A stretch of DNA of 64,000 bases from Hyperoodon ampullatus (GCA_949752795.1 OX457056.1:174678428-174742427); one strand, 5' to 3'; positions 46,911 to 59,193 are shown, numbered from the stretch's first letter. Notes: a model not told the origin generated them from the sequence alone. Translations and numbers: made by a program.

Positions 46911-47650
46911 TCCTTGGTGGACTGGTAATCATTTTGACATTTGTTTTGGCTCCATGTCTTTATATTTTCTTGCTTTTTTCCATATGCAGCAACAAATTAA
47001 TGCAAATAGAAGATACTCCATGACCCTCTGTGAACATTCCCCAAGACCTCTCCCCAACTCTGGTGTCTGTCTGAGACCTGTTCCCATTCTAGTTCAATAA
47101 CCTTGAATCTGAGGTGGTTTTGCATCCTGTCTTTTGGACTTGTTATGACATTGACTTAGCCACATAATATTTAAGGTTTCAACTCAGACCCACTCTACTA
47201 GTTTTTTCCACATCTTGGAAAGGATTTGCTGCTCAAGAAGTAAATCTCAGGATGCACCTGCTCAACTAACATCACACGAGTTTGAGAGCTTGGACATCAG
47301 AAACTCAGTGCTTTACGGGGGTCTTAGAACTGCTTCTCAGGGCTCAGGAAGGAAGGAAGCCAGGCAATGACTTGGAGATGTCACCCTGGAGCAAAGAAAG
47401 GAGTCTGTCAACTGATGTAAAGAGCCCTGCCTTCAGATTTACACAGTCTGTAGCTCTCCCTTTGTCCTTACAGTCACCTTTCTCAGACTGAATATTGTCC
47501 CTGTGACTCCCTTTTCCCTTTTACATGGTTGCAGATGTTCATTAAACCCAATTTCTACTTTATCAAAATGTTTGGGGTGGGGAGAGGGCACATCAAAGTA
47601 TATTTTTACTTTGGCTTCTATATTCTTCTAAGGGGTGGCCAGAGGAAAGG
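46911..47650. other. Non-coding stretch, nothing recognised
   Basis: Short frames only. No family or RNA gene supported. Confidence 0.4.
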
Positions 47651-47654
47651 AACA

Positions 47655-47840
47655 GAAACCCACCATGGGCTAGGTATTGTGCTGGGGTCCACACTATCCT
47701 GTTTCATCTTTACAACAGTCCTAGGAGTAAGTATTAGTGTCTCCACTGTACTCAGGAGAAATGAGAATCCCCTTCAGCTAGTGACTGCTGGACCTGAGGT
47801 GCAAACCCAATCTTGCAGAGGTTTCTTTTTCAAAAGATAT
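47655..47840 (-). repeat. MIR SINE, antisense
   Basis: 'accatgggctaggtattgtg', 'tttacaacagtcctaggagt' and 'agtgactgctggacctgagg' match reversed MIR. Confidence 0.7.
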
Positions 47841-48551
47841 TCCAAGTTGGTCTCTATGATTTAAACATAATGAATATGGTTATCTTATAGTCTGTCTGAC
47901 AATTCTAATAACTGAGATCATTCTGGGTTTGTTTCTTATTGTCTGTTGATTCTGGTGATTTTTTTATGTCATTATTTTGCAGCAGTCTGTATGGTCATAC
48001 ATGTGCTGATGATTATACTTTAAAATGTTTGTAATAATAATTTGAGGTTTAGAATATAGGTATCTCCCTTTAGAAAGAATTTGAATGTGTATCTTTCCAG
48101 TATCTGGGTACTGTTAGTCTGGGATCACCTCAATCCAAGATCCAGACTTAACATTTTCTGAACCACCATGTGACTTAAGACTTTCCAGTGACTGGTATTC
48201 TTCTGGCTCACACTTACACTCAGGGTTTAGTCTTTTGGGATCTTAGTTTTCTGAGTGTGGGGTCTCATATTAGATTTCTTTGACACTTATTCTCACCCCA
48301 GAAAATAGAAAAAGTTTCTGATTTCCTAAGACTGGAAAATTCCATCAGGCAAAAATAGCTGCCATGCCCACGAATCTCAGTTCCCACTTCCTGCTTTGGC
48401 CTGGTAATTCCCTATGAAATTAACAGCTTTCCACTGTTTTGAAGATATGTTTAAAAAATTTTAGTCAGCATGTTTACTTATTTTCATTACTTGATTGAAT
48501 AGTGTAATCTGCCATTACCTGAACACAGAAATCTAGGGGCTTATAATTTCC
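47841..48551. other. Non-coding stretch, nothing recognised
   Basis: AT-rich. Its right edge (48536-48551) resembles 55440-55456 and may be a flanking duplication of the L1 complex. Confidence 0.4.
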
Positions 48552-49168
48552 TTTTTTTTAACATCTTTATTGGCGTATAATTGCTTGGCAAGGTTGTGTT
48601 AGTTTCTGCTGTATAACAAAGTGAACCAGCTATATGTATATATATATCCCCATATCCCCTCCCTCTTGTGTCTCCCTCCCACCCTCCCTATCCCACCCCT
48701 CTAGGTGCTCACAAAGCACCGAGCTGATCTCCCTGTGCTATGCAGCTGCTTTCCACTAGCTATCTATTTTACATTTGGTAGTGTATATATGTCCATTCCT
48801 CTCTCTCACCTCGTTCAGCTTACCCTTCCCTTTCCCCATGTCCTCAAGTCCATTCTCTACATCTGCCTCTTTATTTCTGTCCTGCCCCTAGGTTCATCAG
48901 AATTTTTTTTTTTTTAGATTCCATATATATATGTTAGCATACAGTATTTGTTTTTCTCTTTCTGACTTACTTCACTCTGTATGACAGACTCTAGGTCCAT
49001 CCACCTCACCAAAAAAAACTCAATTTCGTTTCTTTTTATGGCTGAGGAATATTCCATTGTATATACGTGCCACATCTCCTTCATCCATTCATCTGTTGAT
49101 GGACACTTAGGTTGCTTCCATGTCTTGGCCACTGTAAATAGTGCTGCAATGAACATTCTGGTACATGA
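48552..49168 (-). mobile_element. 5'-truncated L1 3' end abutting a longer L1
   Basis: The plus strand starts with a T run, then the reversed 3' UTR and the reversed last 80 or so ORF2 codons (frame open at 48914-49183, minus). It stops at 'ggtacatgac', directly before the T run of the next L1. It may have inserted into the poly-A of the longer element. Confidence 0.85.
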
Positions 49169-51965
49169 CTTTTTTTTAAACATCTTTATTGGAGTATAAT
49201 TGCTTTATAATGGTGTGTAAGTTTCTGCTTTATAACTAAGTGAATCAGTTATACATATACATATATCCCCATATCTCTTCCCTCTTGCGTCTCCCTCCCT
49301 CCCACCCTCCCTATTCCACCCCTCTAGGTGGTCACAAAGCACTGAGCTGATGTCCCTGTACTATGTGGCTGCTTCCCACTAGCTATCGGTTTTATGTTTG
49401 ATAGTGTATATATGTCCATGCCACTCTCTCACTTTGTCGCGGCTTACCCTTCCCCCTCCCCATGTCCTCAAGTCCATTCTCTAGTAGGTCTACGTCTTTA
49501 TTCCCATCCTGCACCTAGGTTCTTCATGACCATTTCTTTCTTTTTATTTTTTTTTTAGATTCCATATATATGTGATAGCATATGGTATTTGTTTTTCTCT
49601 TTTCGGTTTACTTCACTCTGTATGACACACACTAGGTCCATCCACCTCATGAAAAATAACTCAATTTCATTTCTTTTTATGGCTGAGTAATATTCCATTG
49701 TATATATGTGCCACATCTTCTTTATCCATTCATCTGTCGATGGACACTTAGGTTGCTTCAGTGTCCTGGCTATTGTAAATAGTGCTGCAATGAACATTGT
49801 GGTACATGACTATTTTTAAATTATGGTTTTCTCAGGGTATATGTCCAGTAGTTGGATTGCTGGGTCCTATGGTAGTTCTACTTTTAGTTTTTTAAGGAAC
49901 CTCCATACTGTTCTCCATAGTGGCTGTATCAATTTACATTCCCACCAACAGTGCAGGAGGGTACCCTATTCTCCACACCCTCTCCAGCATTTATTTTTTG
50001 TAGACTTTTTGATGATGGCCATTTTGACCGGTGTGAGGTAATATCTCATTGTAGTTTTTATTTGTATTTCTCTAATGATTAATGATACTGAGCATCGTTT
50101 CATGTGTTTGTTGGCAATCTGTATATCTTCTTTGGAGAAATGTCTATTTAGGTCTTCTGCCCACTTTTGGATTGGGTTGTTTGTTTTTTTGATATTGAGC
50201 TGCATGAGCTGCTTGTATATTTTGGAGATTAATCCTTTGTCAGTTGCTTCATTTGCAAATATTTTCTCCCATTACGAGGGTTGTCTTTTCATCTTGTTTA
50301 TGGTTTCCTTTGCTGCGCAAAAGCTTTTAAGTTTCATTAGGTCCCATTTGTTTATTTTTATTTTCATTTCTCTAGGAGGTGGGTCAAAAAGGATGTTGCT
50401 GTGATTTATGTCACAGAGTGTTCTGCCTATGTTTTCCTCTAAGAGTTTTATAGTGTCCGGTCTTACATTTAGGTCTTTAATCCATTTTGAGTTTATTTTT
50501 GTATATGGTGTTAAGGAGTGTTTTAATTTCATTCTCTTTCATGCAGCTGTCCAGTTTTCCCAGCACCACTTATTGAAAAGCCTGTCTTTTCTTCATTGTA
50601 TATTCTTGCCTTCTTTAACAAAGATAAGGTGACCATATGTGTGTGGGTTTATCTCTGGGCTTTCTCTCCTGTTCCATTGATCTATATTTCTGTTTTTCTG
50701 CCAGTACCATACTGACTTGATTACTGTAACTTTGTAGTAAAGTCTGAAGTCAGGGTGCCTGATTCCTCCAGCTCTGTTTTTCTTTCTCAAGATTGCTTTA
50801 GCTATTTGGGGTCTTTTGTGTTTCCACAAATTGTGAAATGTTTTGTTCTAGTTTTGTGAAAACTGCCATTAGTATTTTGATAGGGATTGCATTGAATTTG
50901 TAGATTGCTTTTGGTAGTAGAGTCGTTTTCACAGTGTTGATTCTTCCAATCCAAGAATGTTGTATACCTCTCCATCTATTTGTATCATCTTTAATTTCTT
51001 TCATCAGTGTCTTATACTTTTCTACATACAGGTCTTTTGTCTCCTTAGGTAGGTTTATTCCTAGGTGTTTTATTCTTTTTTGTTTCAATGGTAAATGGGA
51101 TTGTTTCCTTAATTTCTCTTTCAGATTTTTCGTCATTAGTGTATAGGAATGCAAGAGATTTCTGTGCATTAGTTTTGTGTCCTGCTACTCTACTAATTTC
51201 ATTGATTAGCTCTAGTAGTTTTCTGGTAGCATCCTTAGGATTATCTATGTATAGTATCATGTCATCTGCAAACAGTGACAGCTTTACTTCTTCTTTTCCA
51301 ATTTGGATTCCTTTTATTTCTTTTTCTTCTCTGATTGCTGTGGCTAAAACTTCCAAAACAATGTTGAATAATAGTGGTGAGAGTGTACAACCTTGTCTTG
51401 TTCCTGATCTTAGTAGAAATGCTTTCAATTTTTCACCATTGAGAACGATGTTGGCTGTGGGTTTTTCATATATTGCCTTTATTATGGTGAGGTAGTTTCC
51501 CTCTCTGCCCACTTTCTGGAGAGTTTTTAGCATAAATGGGTGTTGAATTTTGTCAAAAGGTTTTACTGCATTTATTGAGATTATCATATGGTTTTTCTCC
51601 TTCAATTTGTTAATATGCTGTATCATATTGATTTGCATATATTGAAGAATCCTTGCATTCCTGGGGTAAATTCCACTTGATCATGGTGTGTGATCATTTT
51701 AATGCGCTGTTGGATTCTGTTTGCTCATATTTTGTTCAGGATTTTTGCATGTATGTTCATCAGTGATATTGAACTGTAGCTTTCTATTTTTTGTGGTATC
51801 TTTATCTGGTTTTGGTATCAGGGTGATGGTGGCCTCGTAGAATTAGTTTGGGAGTGTTCCTCTGTCTACTATATTTTGGAAGAGTTTGAGAAGGATAGGT
51901 GTTAGCTCTTGTCTAAATGTTTGATAGAATTCACCTGTGAAGCCATCTGGTCCTGGGCTTTTGTT

Positions 51966-52377
51966 TGTTGGAAGATTTTTAATCACAGTTTCAATTTCAG
52001 TGCTTGTCATAGGTCTGTTCATACTTTCTATTTCTTCCTGGTTCAGTCTTGGAAGGTTGTGCTTTTGTTTATTGGAATTTTTTTTTTTTTTTCGGTATGC
52101 GGGTTTCTCACTGCTGTGGCCTCTCCCGTTGCAGAGTACAGGCTCCAGATGCGCAGGCTCAGCGGCCATGGCTCATGGGCCAAGCCACTGCACGGCATGT
52201 GGGATCCTCCTGGACTGGGGCCGAACCCGTGTCCCCTGCATCAGCAGGCAGACTCTCAACCACTGCGCCACCAGGAAAGCCCTGTTGGAAGATTTTTAAT
52301 CACAGTTTCAATTTCAGTGATTGGTCTGTTAATATTTTCTATTTCTTCCTGGTTCAGTTTCAGAACGTTGTGCTTTT
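51966..52377. repeat. Duplicated L1 ORF2 segment flanking a SINE
   Basis: 51966-52066 (101 bases) and 52283-52377 (95 bases) are both the reversed ORF2 stretch encoding the LNQEEIE...NRP region. They differ by a 6-base deletion and several substitutions. The left copy has the 'atgacaagcac' version seen at 23508. The right has the 'ccaatcac' version seen in the intact L1. Confidence 0.88.
52076..52282 (-). mobile_element. CHR-type SINE inside L1, minus strand
   Basis: The reverse complement starts 'gggctttcctggtggcgcag', has the B-box-like 'gggttcggccccagtccagg', a body ending 'gtgagaaacccgcatacc', then a poly-A. Same subfamily style as 40270. Confidence 0.92.
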
Positions 52378-53715
52378 CTAAGAATTTGTCCATTTTTTCC
52401 AGGTTGTCCTTTTTATTGGCATATAATTGCTTGTAGTAGTCTCTCATGATCCTTTGTATTTCTGTGGTGTCAGTTGTTACTTCTCCTTTTTCATTTCTAA
52501 GTCTGTTGATTTGAGTCTTCTCTCTTTTTTTCTTGATGAGTCTGGGTAATGGTTTATCAATTTTGTTTATCTTCTCAAAGAACCAGCTTGTAGTTTTCTT
52601 GATATTTGTTATTGTTTTCTTCATTTCTTTTTCATTTATTTCTGATCAGATTTTTATGACTTCTTTCCTTCTACTAACTTTGGAAATTTTTTGTTCTTCT
52701 TTCTCTAATTGCTTAAGATGTAAGGTTAGGCTGTTTATTTGAGATTTGCTTGTTTCTTGAGGTAGGATTGTATTGCTATAAACTTCCCTCTTAGAACTGC
52801 CTTTGCTGCATCCCATAGGTTTTGGGTCATTGTGTTTTCATTCTCATTTGTTTCTAGGTAGTTTTTGATTTCCTCTTTGATTTCTTCAGTGATCTCTTAG
52901 TTATTTAGTAGTGTATTGTTTAGTCCCCATATGTTTGTATTTTTTACAGTTGTTTTCCTGTATTTCATATCTAGTCTCATAGTGTTGTGGTCAGAAAAAA
53001 TACTTGATACAATTTCAGTTTTCTTAAATTTACCAAGGTTTGATTTGTGACCCAATATATGATCTATCCTGGAGACTGTTCCATGAGCACTTGAGAAGAA
53101 TGTGTATTCTGTTGTTTTTAGATGGAATGTCCTATAAATATCAATTAAGTCCATCTTGTTTAATGTGTCATTTAAATCTTGTGTTTCCTTATTTATTTTA
53201 ATTCTGGATGATCTGTCCATTAGTGAAAATGGGGTGTTAAAGTCCCCTACTATTATTGTGTTACAGTCGATTTCCCCTTTCATGGCTGTTAGCACTTGCC
53301 TTATGTATTGAGGTGCTCCTATGTTGGGTGCAAAAATATTTATAATTGTTATATCTTCTTCTTGGATTCATCCCTTGATCATTATGTAGTGTCCTTTTTG
53401 TCTCTTGTAATAGTCTTTATTTTGAAGTCTATCTTGTCTGATATGAGAATTGCTAATCCAGCTTTCTTTTAATTTCCGTTTACATGGAATATCTTTTTCC
53501 ATCCCCTCACTTTCATTCTGTATGAAGTGGGTCTCTTGTAGACAGCATATGTATGGGTCTTTTTTTTGTAACCATTTGGCCAGTCTAAGTCTTTTGGTTG
53601 GAGCATTTAATGCATTTACATTTGAGGTAGCTATCACTATGTATGTTCCTATTACCATTTCTTAATTGTTTTGGGTTTGTTATTGTAGGTCTTTTCCTTC
53701 TCTTGTGTTTCCTGC

Positions 53716-54599
53716 CTAGATAAATTTCTTTAGCATTTGTTTTAAAGCTGGTTTGGTGGTGCTTAATTCTTTAACTTTTGCTTGTCTGTAAAGGTTTTAG
53801 TTTCTCTGCCAAATCTGAATGAGATCCTTAGTGGGTAGAGTAATCTTGGTGGTAGGTTTTTCCCTTTCTTCACTTTAAATATGTCCTGCCACTCCTTTCT
53901 GGCTTGCAGAGTTTCTGCTGAAAGATTAGGTGTTAACCTAACCATTGGATGTTATTTGTTGCTTTTCCCTTGCTGCTTTTAATATTTGTTCTTTGTATTC
54001 AATTTTTGATAGTTTGATTAATATGTATTTTGGCATGTTTCTCCTTGGATTTATCCTTTATGGGACTCTCTGCACTTCCTGGACTTGATTGACTATTTCC
54101 TTTCCCATGTTAGGGAAGCTTTTGACTCTAACCTCTTCAAATATTTTCTCAGACCCTTTCTTTTTCTCTTCCTCTTCTGGGACCCTTATAATTTGAATGT
54201 TGGTGTGTTTAATGTTGTCCCAGAGGTCTCTGAGACTGTCCTCAATTCTTTTCATTATTTTTTCTTTATTCTGCTCTGTGGTAGTTATTTCCACTATTTT
54301 ATCTTCCAGGTCACTTATCCGTTCTGCTTCCTCAGTTATTCTGCTATTGAGTCCTTCTAGAGAATTTTTAATTTCAGTAATTGTGTTGTTCATCATTGTT
54401 TGTTTGCTCTTTAGTTCTTCTAGGTCCTTGTTAACCATTTCTTTATTTTCTTCATTGTGTTTCTGAGATTTTGAGTCATCTTTACTATCATTATTCTGAA
54501 TTCTTTTTCATGTAGAGTACCTATTTCCTCTTCATTTGTTTGGTGTGGTGGGTTTTTACCTTGTTCCTTCATCTGCTGCATATTTCTTTGTCTTCTCAT
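53716..54599 (-). pseudogene. L1 ORF1 relic, minus strand
   Basis: ATG at 54597-54599 and a native-type stop at 53716-53718. The first part (54420-54647 frame) and the coiled-coil/RRM part (54058-54438 frame) are in different frames. The C-terminal block appears in 53763-53945. Frameshifted and not functional. Confidence 0.9.
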
Positions 54600-55103
54600 T
54601 TTGTTTACCTTATTGTGTTTGGGGTCTCCTTTTTCCAGGCTGCACATTCATAGTTCCCATTTTTTTTTTTGTCTGCCCCCTGAGGGTGAAGTTGGTTCAC
54701 TGGCTTGTGTAGCCTTCCTGGTGGAGAGGACTGGTGCCTGTGTTCTGGTGGTTGGGCCTGGATCTTGTCTTTCTGGTGGGCAGGGCCACGTCCGGTGGTG
54801 TGTTTTGGGCGTGTCTGTGAACTTAGTATGATTTTAGGCAGTTTCTCTGCTAATGGGTAGGGTTGTGTTCCTGTCTTGCTAGTTGTTCGGCATGGGATGT
54901 CCATCACTGGAGTTTGTTTTTGGTTGGGTGGATCTGGGTCTTACCGTTGAGACAGAGATCTCTGGCAGAGCTCTTGCTGATTGATATTACGTTGGGCCAG
55001 GAGGTCTCTGGTGGTTCAATGTCTGGAACTTGGCTCTCCCACCTGAGAGACTCAGGCCTGATACCAGGCCAGAGCACCAAGACCTTGTCAGCCACACAGC
55101 TCT

Positions 55104-55190
55104 TATGCTGTAACCTCAGAGCCAGAACAGTACCCAGCACATAGGAGACAGTTAATGAACATTTGTTCAATGAATAAGTGAACTGTCTTG
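55104..55190 (+). repeat. LINE2 3' end fragment, sense
   Basis: 'cagaacagtacccagcacat' and 'gttaatgaacatttgttcaa' match the LINE2/MIR terminal phrase. It abuts the L1 5' side. Confidence 0.65.
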
Positions 55191-55880
55191 TTAAATATCT
55201 GCAGTGACCTGAACTTGAAGGCCTGACTGTTGCCTTTCTCTGGATGAGAAGTTTTAGATTTATTCTCTTGGGCACTAAACAGATGAACCTAAAATGGTCT
55301 GATGGAAACATGTTTCTAATCAACCAAGAAATGCCTTTAAAACGAGCAGCACAGAGATGTCTCAGGAGGAAAGTAGTCTCGCAGTCAGGTCGCTCCTGGG
55401 CCCTGCCTGGTGTCCAACTCACCCCCAGAGTCATGAGTTAAGGGCCTATAATTTTTCTTCTTATCCATTCTTGGTGGTTTATCTCTCACTTTCTCTCTCT
55501 CTCTCTCTCTTTTTTTTTTTTTTTTTTTTTTGTGAGGTGCTGTCTTTTACACTGTCCTGGACCTTTCCACTGTTTCATGTCCTGGCAGCTTGGGTCTGTG
55601 GATTAGTGGTATGTTTTATAGCTTCATAGTTATGTCACATTCATGGATGTCTTATATAAGTCCTAGGCAATCTTGAAAACACAGATTATCTATGTTTATA
55701 AACTGTGGAGAAATAAATCTTACTGATGCTGAGTGCCCCATTTCTAGCCCTTTCTAACATGATAGACAGAGGCATAATCATGACACCTCGTTAACTCAGT
55801 AAATTGAGAGGAATTTGCCCAATACCATGAAATAAGGTGTTTCTAAAATGTGTGTGTTCATATGTGTGTGTGTAGTAAAG
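55191..55880. other. Non-coding stretch with (TC)n(T)n tract
   Basis: The tract is at 55485-55531. No gene or named repeat elsewhere. Confidence 0.5.
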
Positions 55881-55884
55881 GGTT

Positions 55885-56440
55885 TGGTTTTGCCCAAAGC
55901 ATGGATTGGCCTTTGCCCTTAGCTTCTGGGAGAAAATAATCTATTCCAACCTGATGAATGTCCTTGTTTAGGGTGAGTGCTAGTCACATTAGGAAGACCA
56001 ATCACGTGACTGAGCGAGGGACTTTGGGTCACATGCTGTCACTTGACCTGGGGATTGAGACATCCACATGGGCAATCAATCAGTCATGCCAATGTAACAA
56101 AGTCCCTATAAAAACTCTGGACATCAAAGCTCAGGTGACCTTCTCTGGTTGGCAATACTCTGTGTGTGTTGTCACATGTCAACACCAGGAGGACAACTTT
56201 TCCTGACTCCTAGGGAAAAAGACAATGTAAACTTTGTGTTTGAAGACATCAATTTCTGACCTATGTGTCTTTTCCTTTGGCTTATATTATTATGTATCCT
56301 TTGCTGTAATACACCATAACTGTGACTATAAGAGGTTTCTGTGAGTTCTGAGAGTTCTTCTAGCAAATAATTGAAACTGAGCATGCAGTGAGAACAGTCT
56401 GGTGAAGGACTGTTTCCTCAACCTTTTCAGTTTGGCCAAC
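55885..56440 (+). mobile_element. LTR-like remnant (ERVL-type, tentative)
   Basis: Features of a retroviral-type LTR in order: 'atcaatcagtcatgccaatg', a TATA-like 'ccctataaaaactctgg' (about 56103-56119), 'gtatcctttgctgtaataca', and 'gagttcttctagcaaataat'. Family not certain. No internal retroviral genes nearby. Confidence 0.5.
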
Positions 56441-57404
56441 ACAGGGCAGTAAATGTATGTGTACATGCATAAGTATGTGTGTGTGTATGTGTGTGTGTAT
56501 AGTACAACGCTGACATGGATTTTTTATAAAGAGAACAGCTGAAGGATATAATATATTAATAAGTCTTAGATAGTTTTCTCCTTGCATCTTTAAATTCAAC
56601 CTGCTGACTGTGAGATCTTTCCTACTGACCTTTTATTCCAAAACCAAACTCTGACCCCAGGATGGGTATCATATTCATCCCCGTGTACTTTGTACACATC
56701 TGCAGTTCCTGTCAGTCTGTGTTTACTTTGCCTGCAACTCTGCTTAAAGAAAGAGAGTGAATTCACAGAAATGTTTTTTCCCTACTAAGATTTGGGACCC
56801 CATAAATCATGGTGACAAGAAATGTGATGATGGTCTCTTTCTGTTCTTGAGGAGGTAGGAACAGGAGAAGCATGCAGGTTCGGATACGGTTTTGTAATTT
56901 TTACCAGTGGTAGCACCATCAGAAGGATTCCAGCAGGCTAGCTCCTCAGCCCTAACCAGGTAATTCTCTACTTGAATGTTCCTGCAATGAAAATGCAGAG
57001 ACATCCACCAGTATCACTCAAGCCGTTTAGTACCTGCTGCGGAACTCCTGGCAGTTAACAATGAAATTGTCAAGATTTGCTTTTTGCTCCCTTCCAAGCA
57101 GGCAGGGCATTGTTTTTATCTCCTGGTTTAGCACATGAATCAATCCTTTTGTACATGATTGGTGGGACTGTGCATGTTTTCAGAAACTGTCTGGCTTTAT
57201 ACCTGGCAGACTGCCTTGTTGAGAAGTAGTTCTGCAAATGAGAAAGAAGATATGCAGATTTTCACATGTCCCCACATTGAATTATAAGGCAGTCAAAAAA
57301 GATTGCCATTTTATGGCCTGGTATTTGGTTTTAGTCATTTTCATTCTTAGATATATTCCTTCCAGAAATTAAATTTAAAAAGATTATTTAAAAATATTGG
57401 TATT
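56441..57404. other. Non-coding stretch, probable GBA3 intron
   Basis: (TG)n at about 56455-56500. Otherwise no recognised element or exon. Confidence 0.4.
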
Positions 57405-57410
57405 TTGCAG

Positions 57411-57479
57411 ATTGTGGTTAACAAGAGAGGGGAGTGGACATGTGACAAGGTGGTCAAGTGGGAGGAGAAGGAATACCGA
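57411..57479 (+). other. Exon-like 69-base open segment (unconfirmed)
   Basis: Preceded by a weak acceptor (tattttgcag, 57401-57410) and followed by a strong donor (gtaagt, 57480-57485). The 23 codons stay open and encode a charged peptide containing RGEWTCDKVVKWEE. The length is a multiple of three. It does not resemble GBA3, and I do not recognise the protein. It may be a chance frame. Confidence 0.2.
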
Positions 57480-57693
57480 GTAAGTGTTTTAACTCCTGGA
57501 AATCTTGATGTGCTTGAATGGTATATATTTCATTTTCCAATAAGACTTTATTTAAAAAGAATCAATCCAGTTTGGTTTAATTCCTGCCTTGAGGACATTC
57601 ACAGGGCATTCTCTAAGTAAAGCACTTTGTATGCCTCCATGCACAAAGGTATAGGGCTTATGCATCAATTAACCTGTCAGAAAACCTTTGTCA

Positions 57694-57837
57694 ATGGACT
57701 ATCCATAGTAAAAAAAAAAAAATTCCTTTTTTCTATAGAATATCCATACTAAAAGTAATTCCATTTGTCTACAGAATATCCATAGTAAAAAAAAAATTCC
57801 ATTTGTCTATGGACTATCCATAGTTAAAAAAAATTCT
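57694..57837. repeat. Four-unit tandem repeat, about 36-41 bp per unit
   Basis: Each unit reads 'a(t/c)(g/a)ga(c/a)tatccata(g/c)t', then an A run, then 'attcc(a/t)tttgtct'. Units start near 57694, 57735, 57771 and 57809. A-run length varies between units. Confidence 0.85.
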
Positions 57838-57839
57838 AA

Positions 57840-59173
57840 GATTTGGCAATCAACACATGTGTAATAGTATATGGGTGTAGTAATTTTGAGAGACCTGAAA
57901 AATACAGTTTTATAACAGAAAAAATTAAAAAGTGGATCTTGGTTTGCTGAAGCTAGAAGAGTCATTTACGTTGAAAGAAAGCCCCAATAAAATTAAAATT
58001 TGATTTATTATATAAATGTTCATTTTCACCTAACTTATTTAGGATTATGTCTACCTTATAAAGAAAACTTGCCTTTTAATTTAATTTCTGCACCATGAAA
58101 CAGATTTAAGTACATCCCATAGATAAGGTTTACTTGCTATGGTTTTAAAAAAAGAAAATGCTCAATGCAAAGATTCATGCAACCTAAAGGTTTTGCCAAA
58201 CTTAAAATGCTAATTAAAAAATGAGCTCAATTCCCTGACTAAAAGAGAGAAATTAGTGTAAAACTACCTAAAGAATTCTCCACACTTTGGCATCTTAATA
58301 CGGAGTCCACGGATGGTGTCTGGGGCATCCACAGATGAAATTATATAGAATATTGTGTTTGTGCATATGTGCATTTGGAGGGGAGGTGGTCTAGTGCTTT
58401 GGCTCTTAGGGCTTAAGCACTACTCTGAGTTTAGATGTGGGGTAGAGAAGATGCTGTGGCATTTCTGTGCCTACTCAGTCTAGGATAAAGGCACAGCCAG
58501 AACCTGTGCTGATCCTTTTCATTTTGGAGATTCTATTTCCAGAATTATAAGATATACCTCAGTTTGGTCACAAGGTAAGTACTGGGGCTTCCTCAGCTGT
58601 GTTTCTATCACTTTTTTCCAGTTTACCAATGGGCTTTCTTGATTATCTTGAAGTTGTATTTAGAATCTGGGTAGTATTTTTACTGAATACATTTCTAGGG
58701 TACTAGGGAGCAACTCTGTGTGTGTGTGTTTCTTCGTGTCTGAAGAATAGTAGGTGTTGAAAAGATGTGTACTGAGTAAAAGACAATGAATAAAATGAAT
58801 GTAATAATGAATGAATAACCAAATATTTAGAATTATGTAATTTAACTTCTTTTTTTACTGTCATAATTTATTTATTCGTTTATTTACAATTTTAATAAAA
58901 ATTAATTGGGGCCTATTATATTCTTGGACCTTGGCTGAAATTCAGAGATTAAAGAGCTCCCCAATCTAAAGAAGGGGGGGGCAACAAATAAAAAGACATG
59001 TAAATTAACTTCTTGAATGAAGCCCTTGCTTGCTTAAAACAGGAAATTTAAAAAGGGGATTGAGACAAGGCTTTTTCTGTTCCCACTGTGATCCTCTGTA
59101 GGAGAAAGACACCCATCTACACTGGTCATCAGTGATTTTGTGTTCTCATAAAACCTTTGGGGAAATGGTAATT
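57840..59173. other. Probable GBA3 last intron, nothing else recognised
   Basis: AT-rich. Short (TG)n at 58717-58730 and TTTA-rich text at 58855-58915. No exon found. Confidence 0.45.
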
Positions 59174-59193
59174 TTTTGTTTTTGTAATTTTAG
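59174..59193 (+). promoter_or_regulatory. GBA3: Splice acceptor of GBA3 terminal exon
   Basis: A T-rich tract ending in ttttag directly precedes the point where homology to GBA3 begins. It shows the copy is the native spliced gene rather than a retrocopy. Confidence 0.65.

Larger units (their letters stand above)
49555..53658 (-). pseudogene. L1 ORF2 relic, minus strand
   Basis: Begins at an ATG (53656-53658) equivalent to the intact ORF2 start. Open pieces include 53368-53658 and 52897-53295 (endonuclease, with a normal Gly-Asp-Phe-Asn), 51045-51638 (reverse transcriptase, FADD kept), 50593-50829, 50272-50532, 49966-50205 and 49555-49797. Frameshifts separate them and a SINE interrupts the N-terminal part of the reverse-transcriptase region. 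Useful as a subfamily comparator for the intact copy. Confidence 0.92.
49169..55103 (-). mobile_element. Near full-length decayed L1, minus strand, with SINE inside
   Basis: Read on the minus strand from 55103: late 5' UTR, ORF1 relic (54599 to 53716), ORF2 relic (53658 to 49555), 3' UTR and poly-A (T run near 49169-49177). A CHR SINE (52076-52282) lies in ORF2 and is flanked by about 100 bases of duplicated ORF2 sequence, so the element may be a join of two L1 copies. Many frameshifts. The early 5' UTR is absent. Confidence 0.9.
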
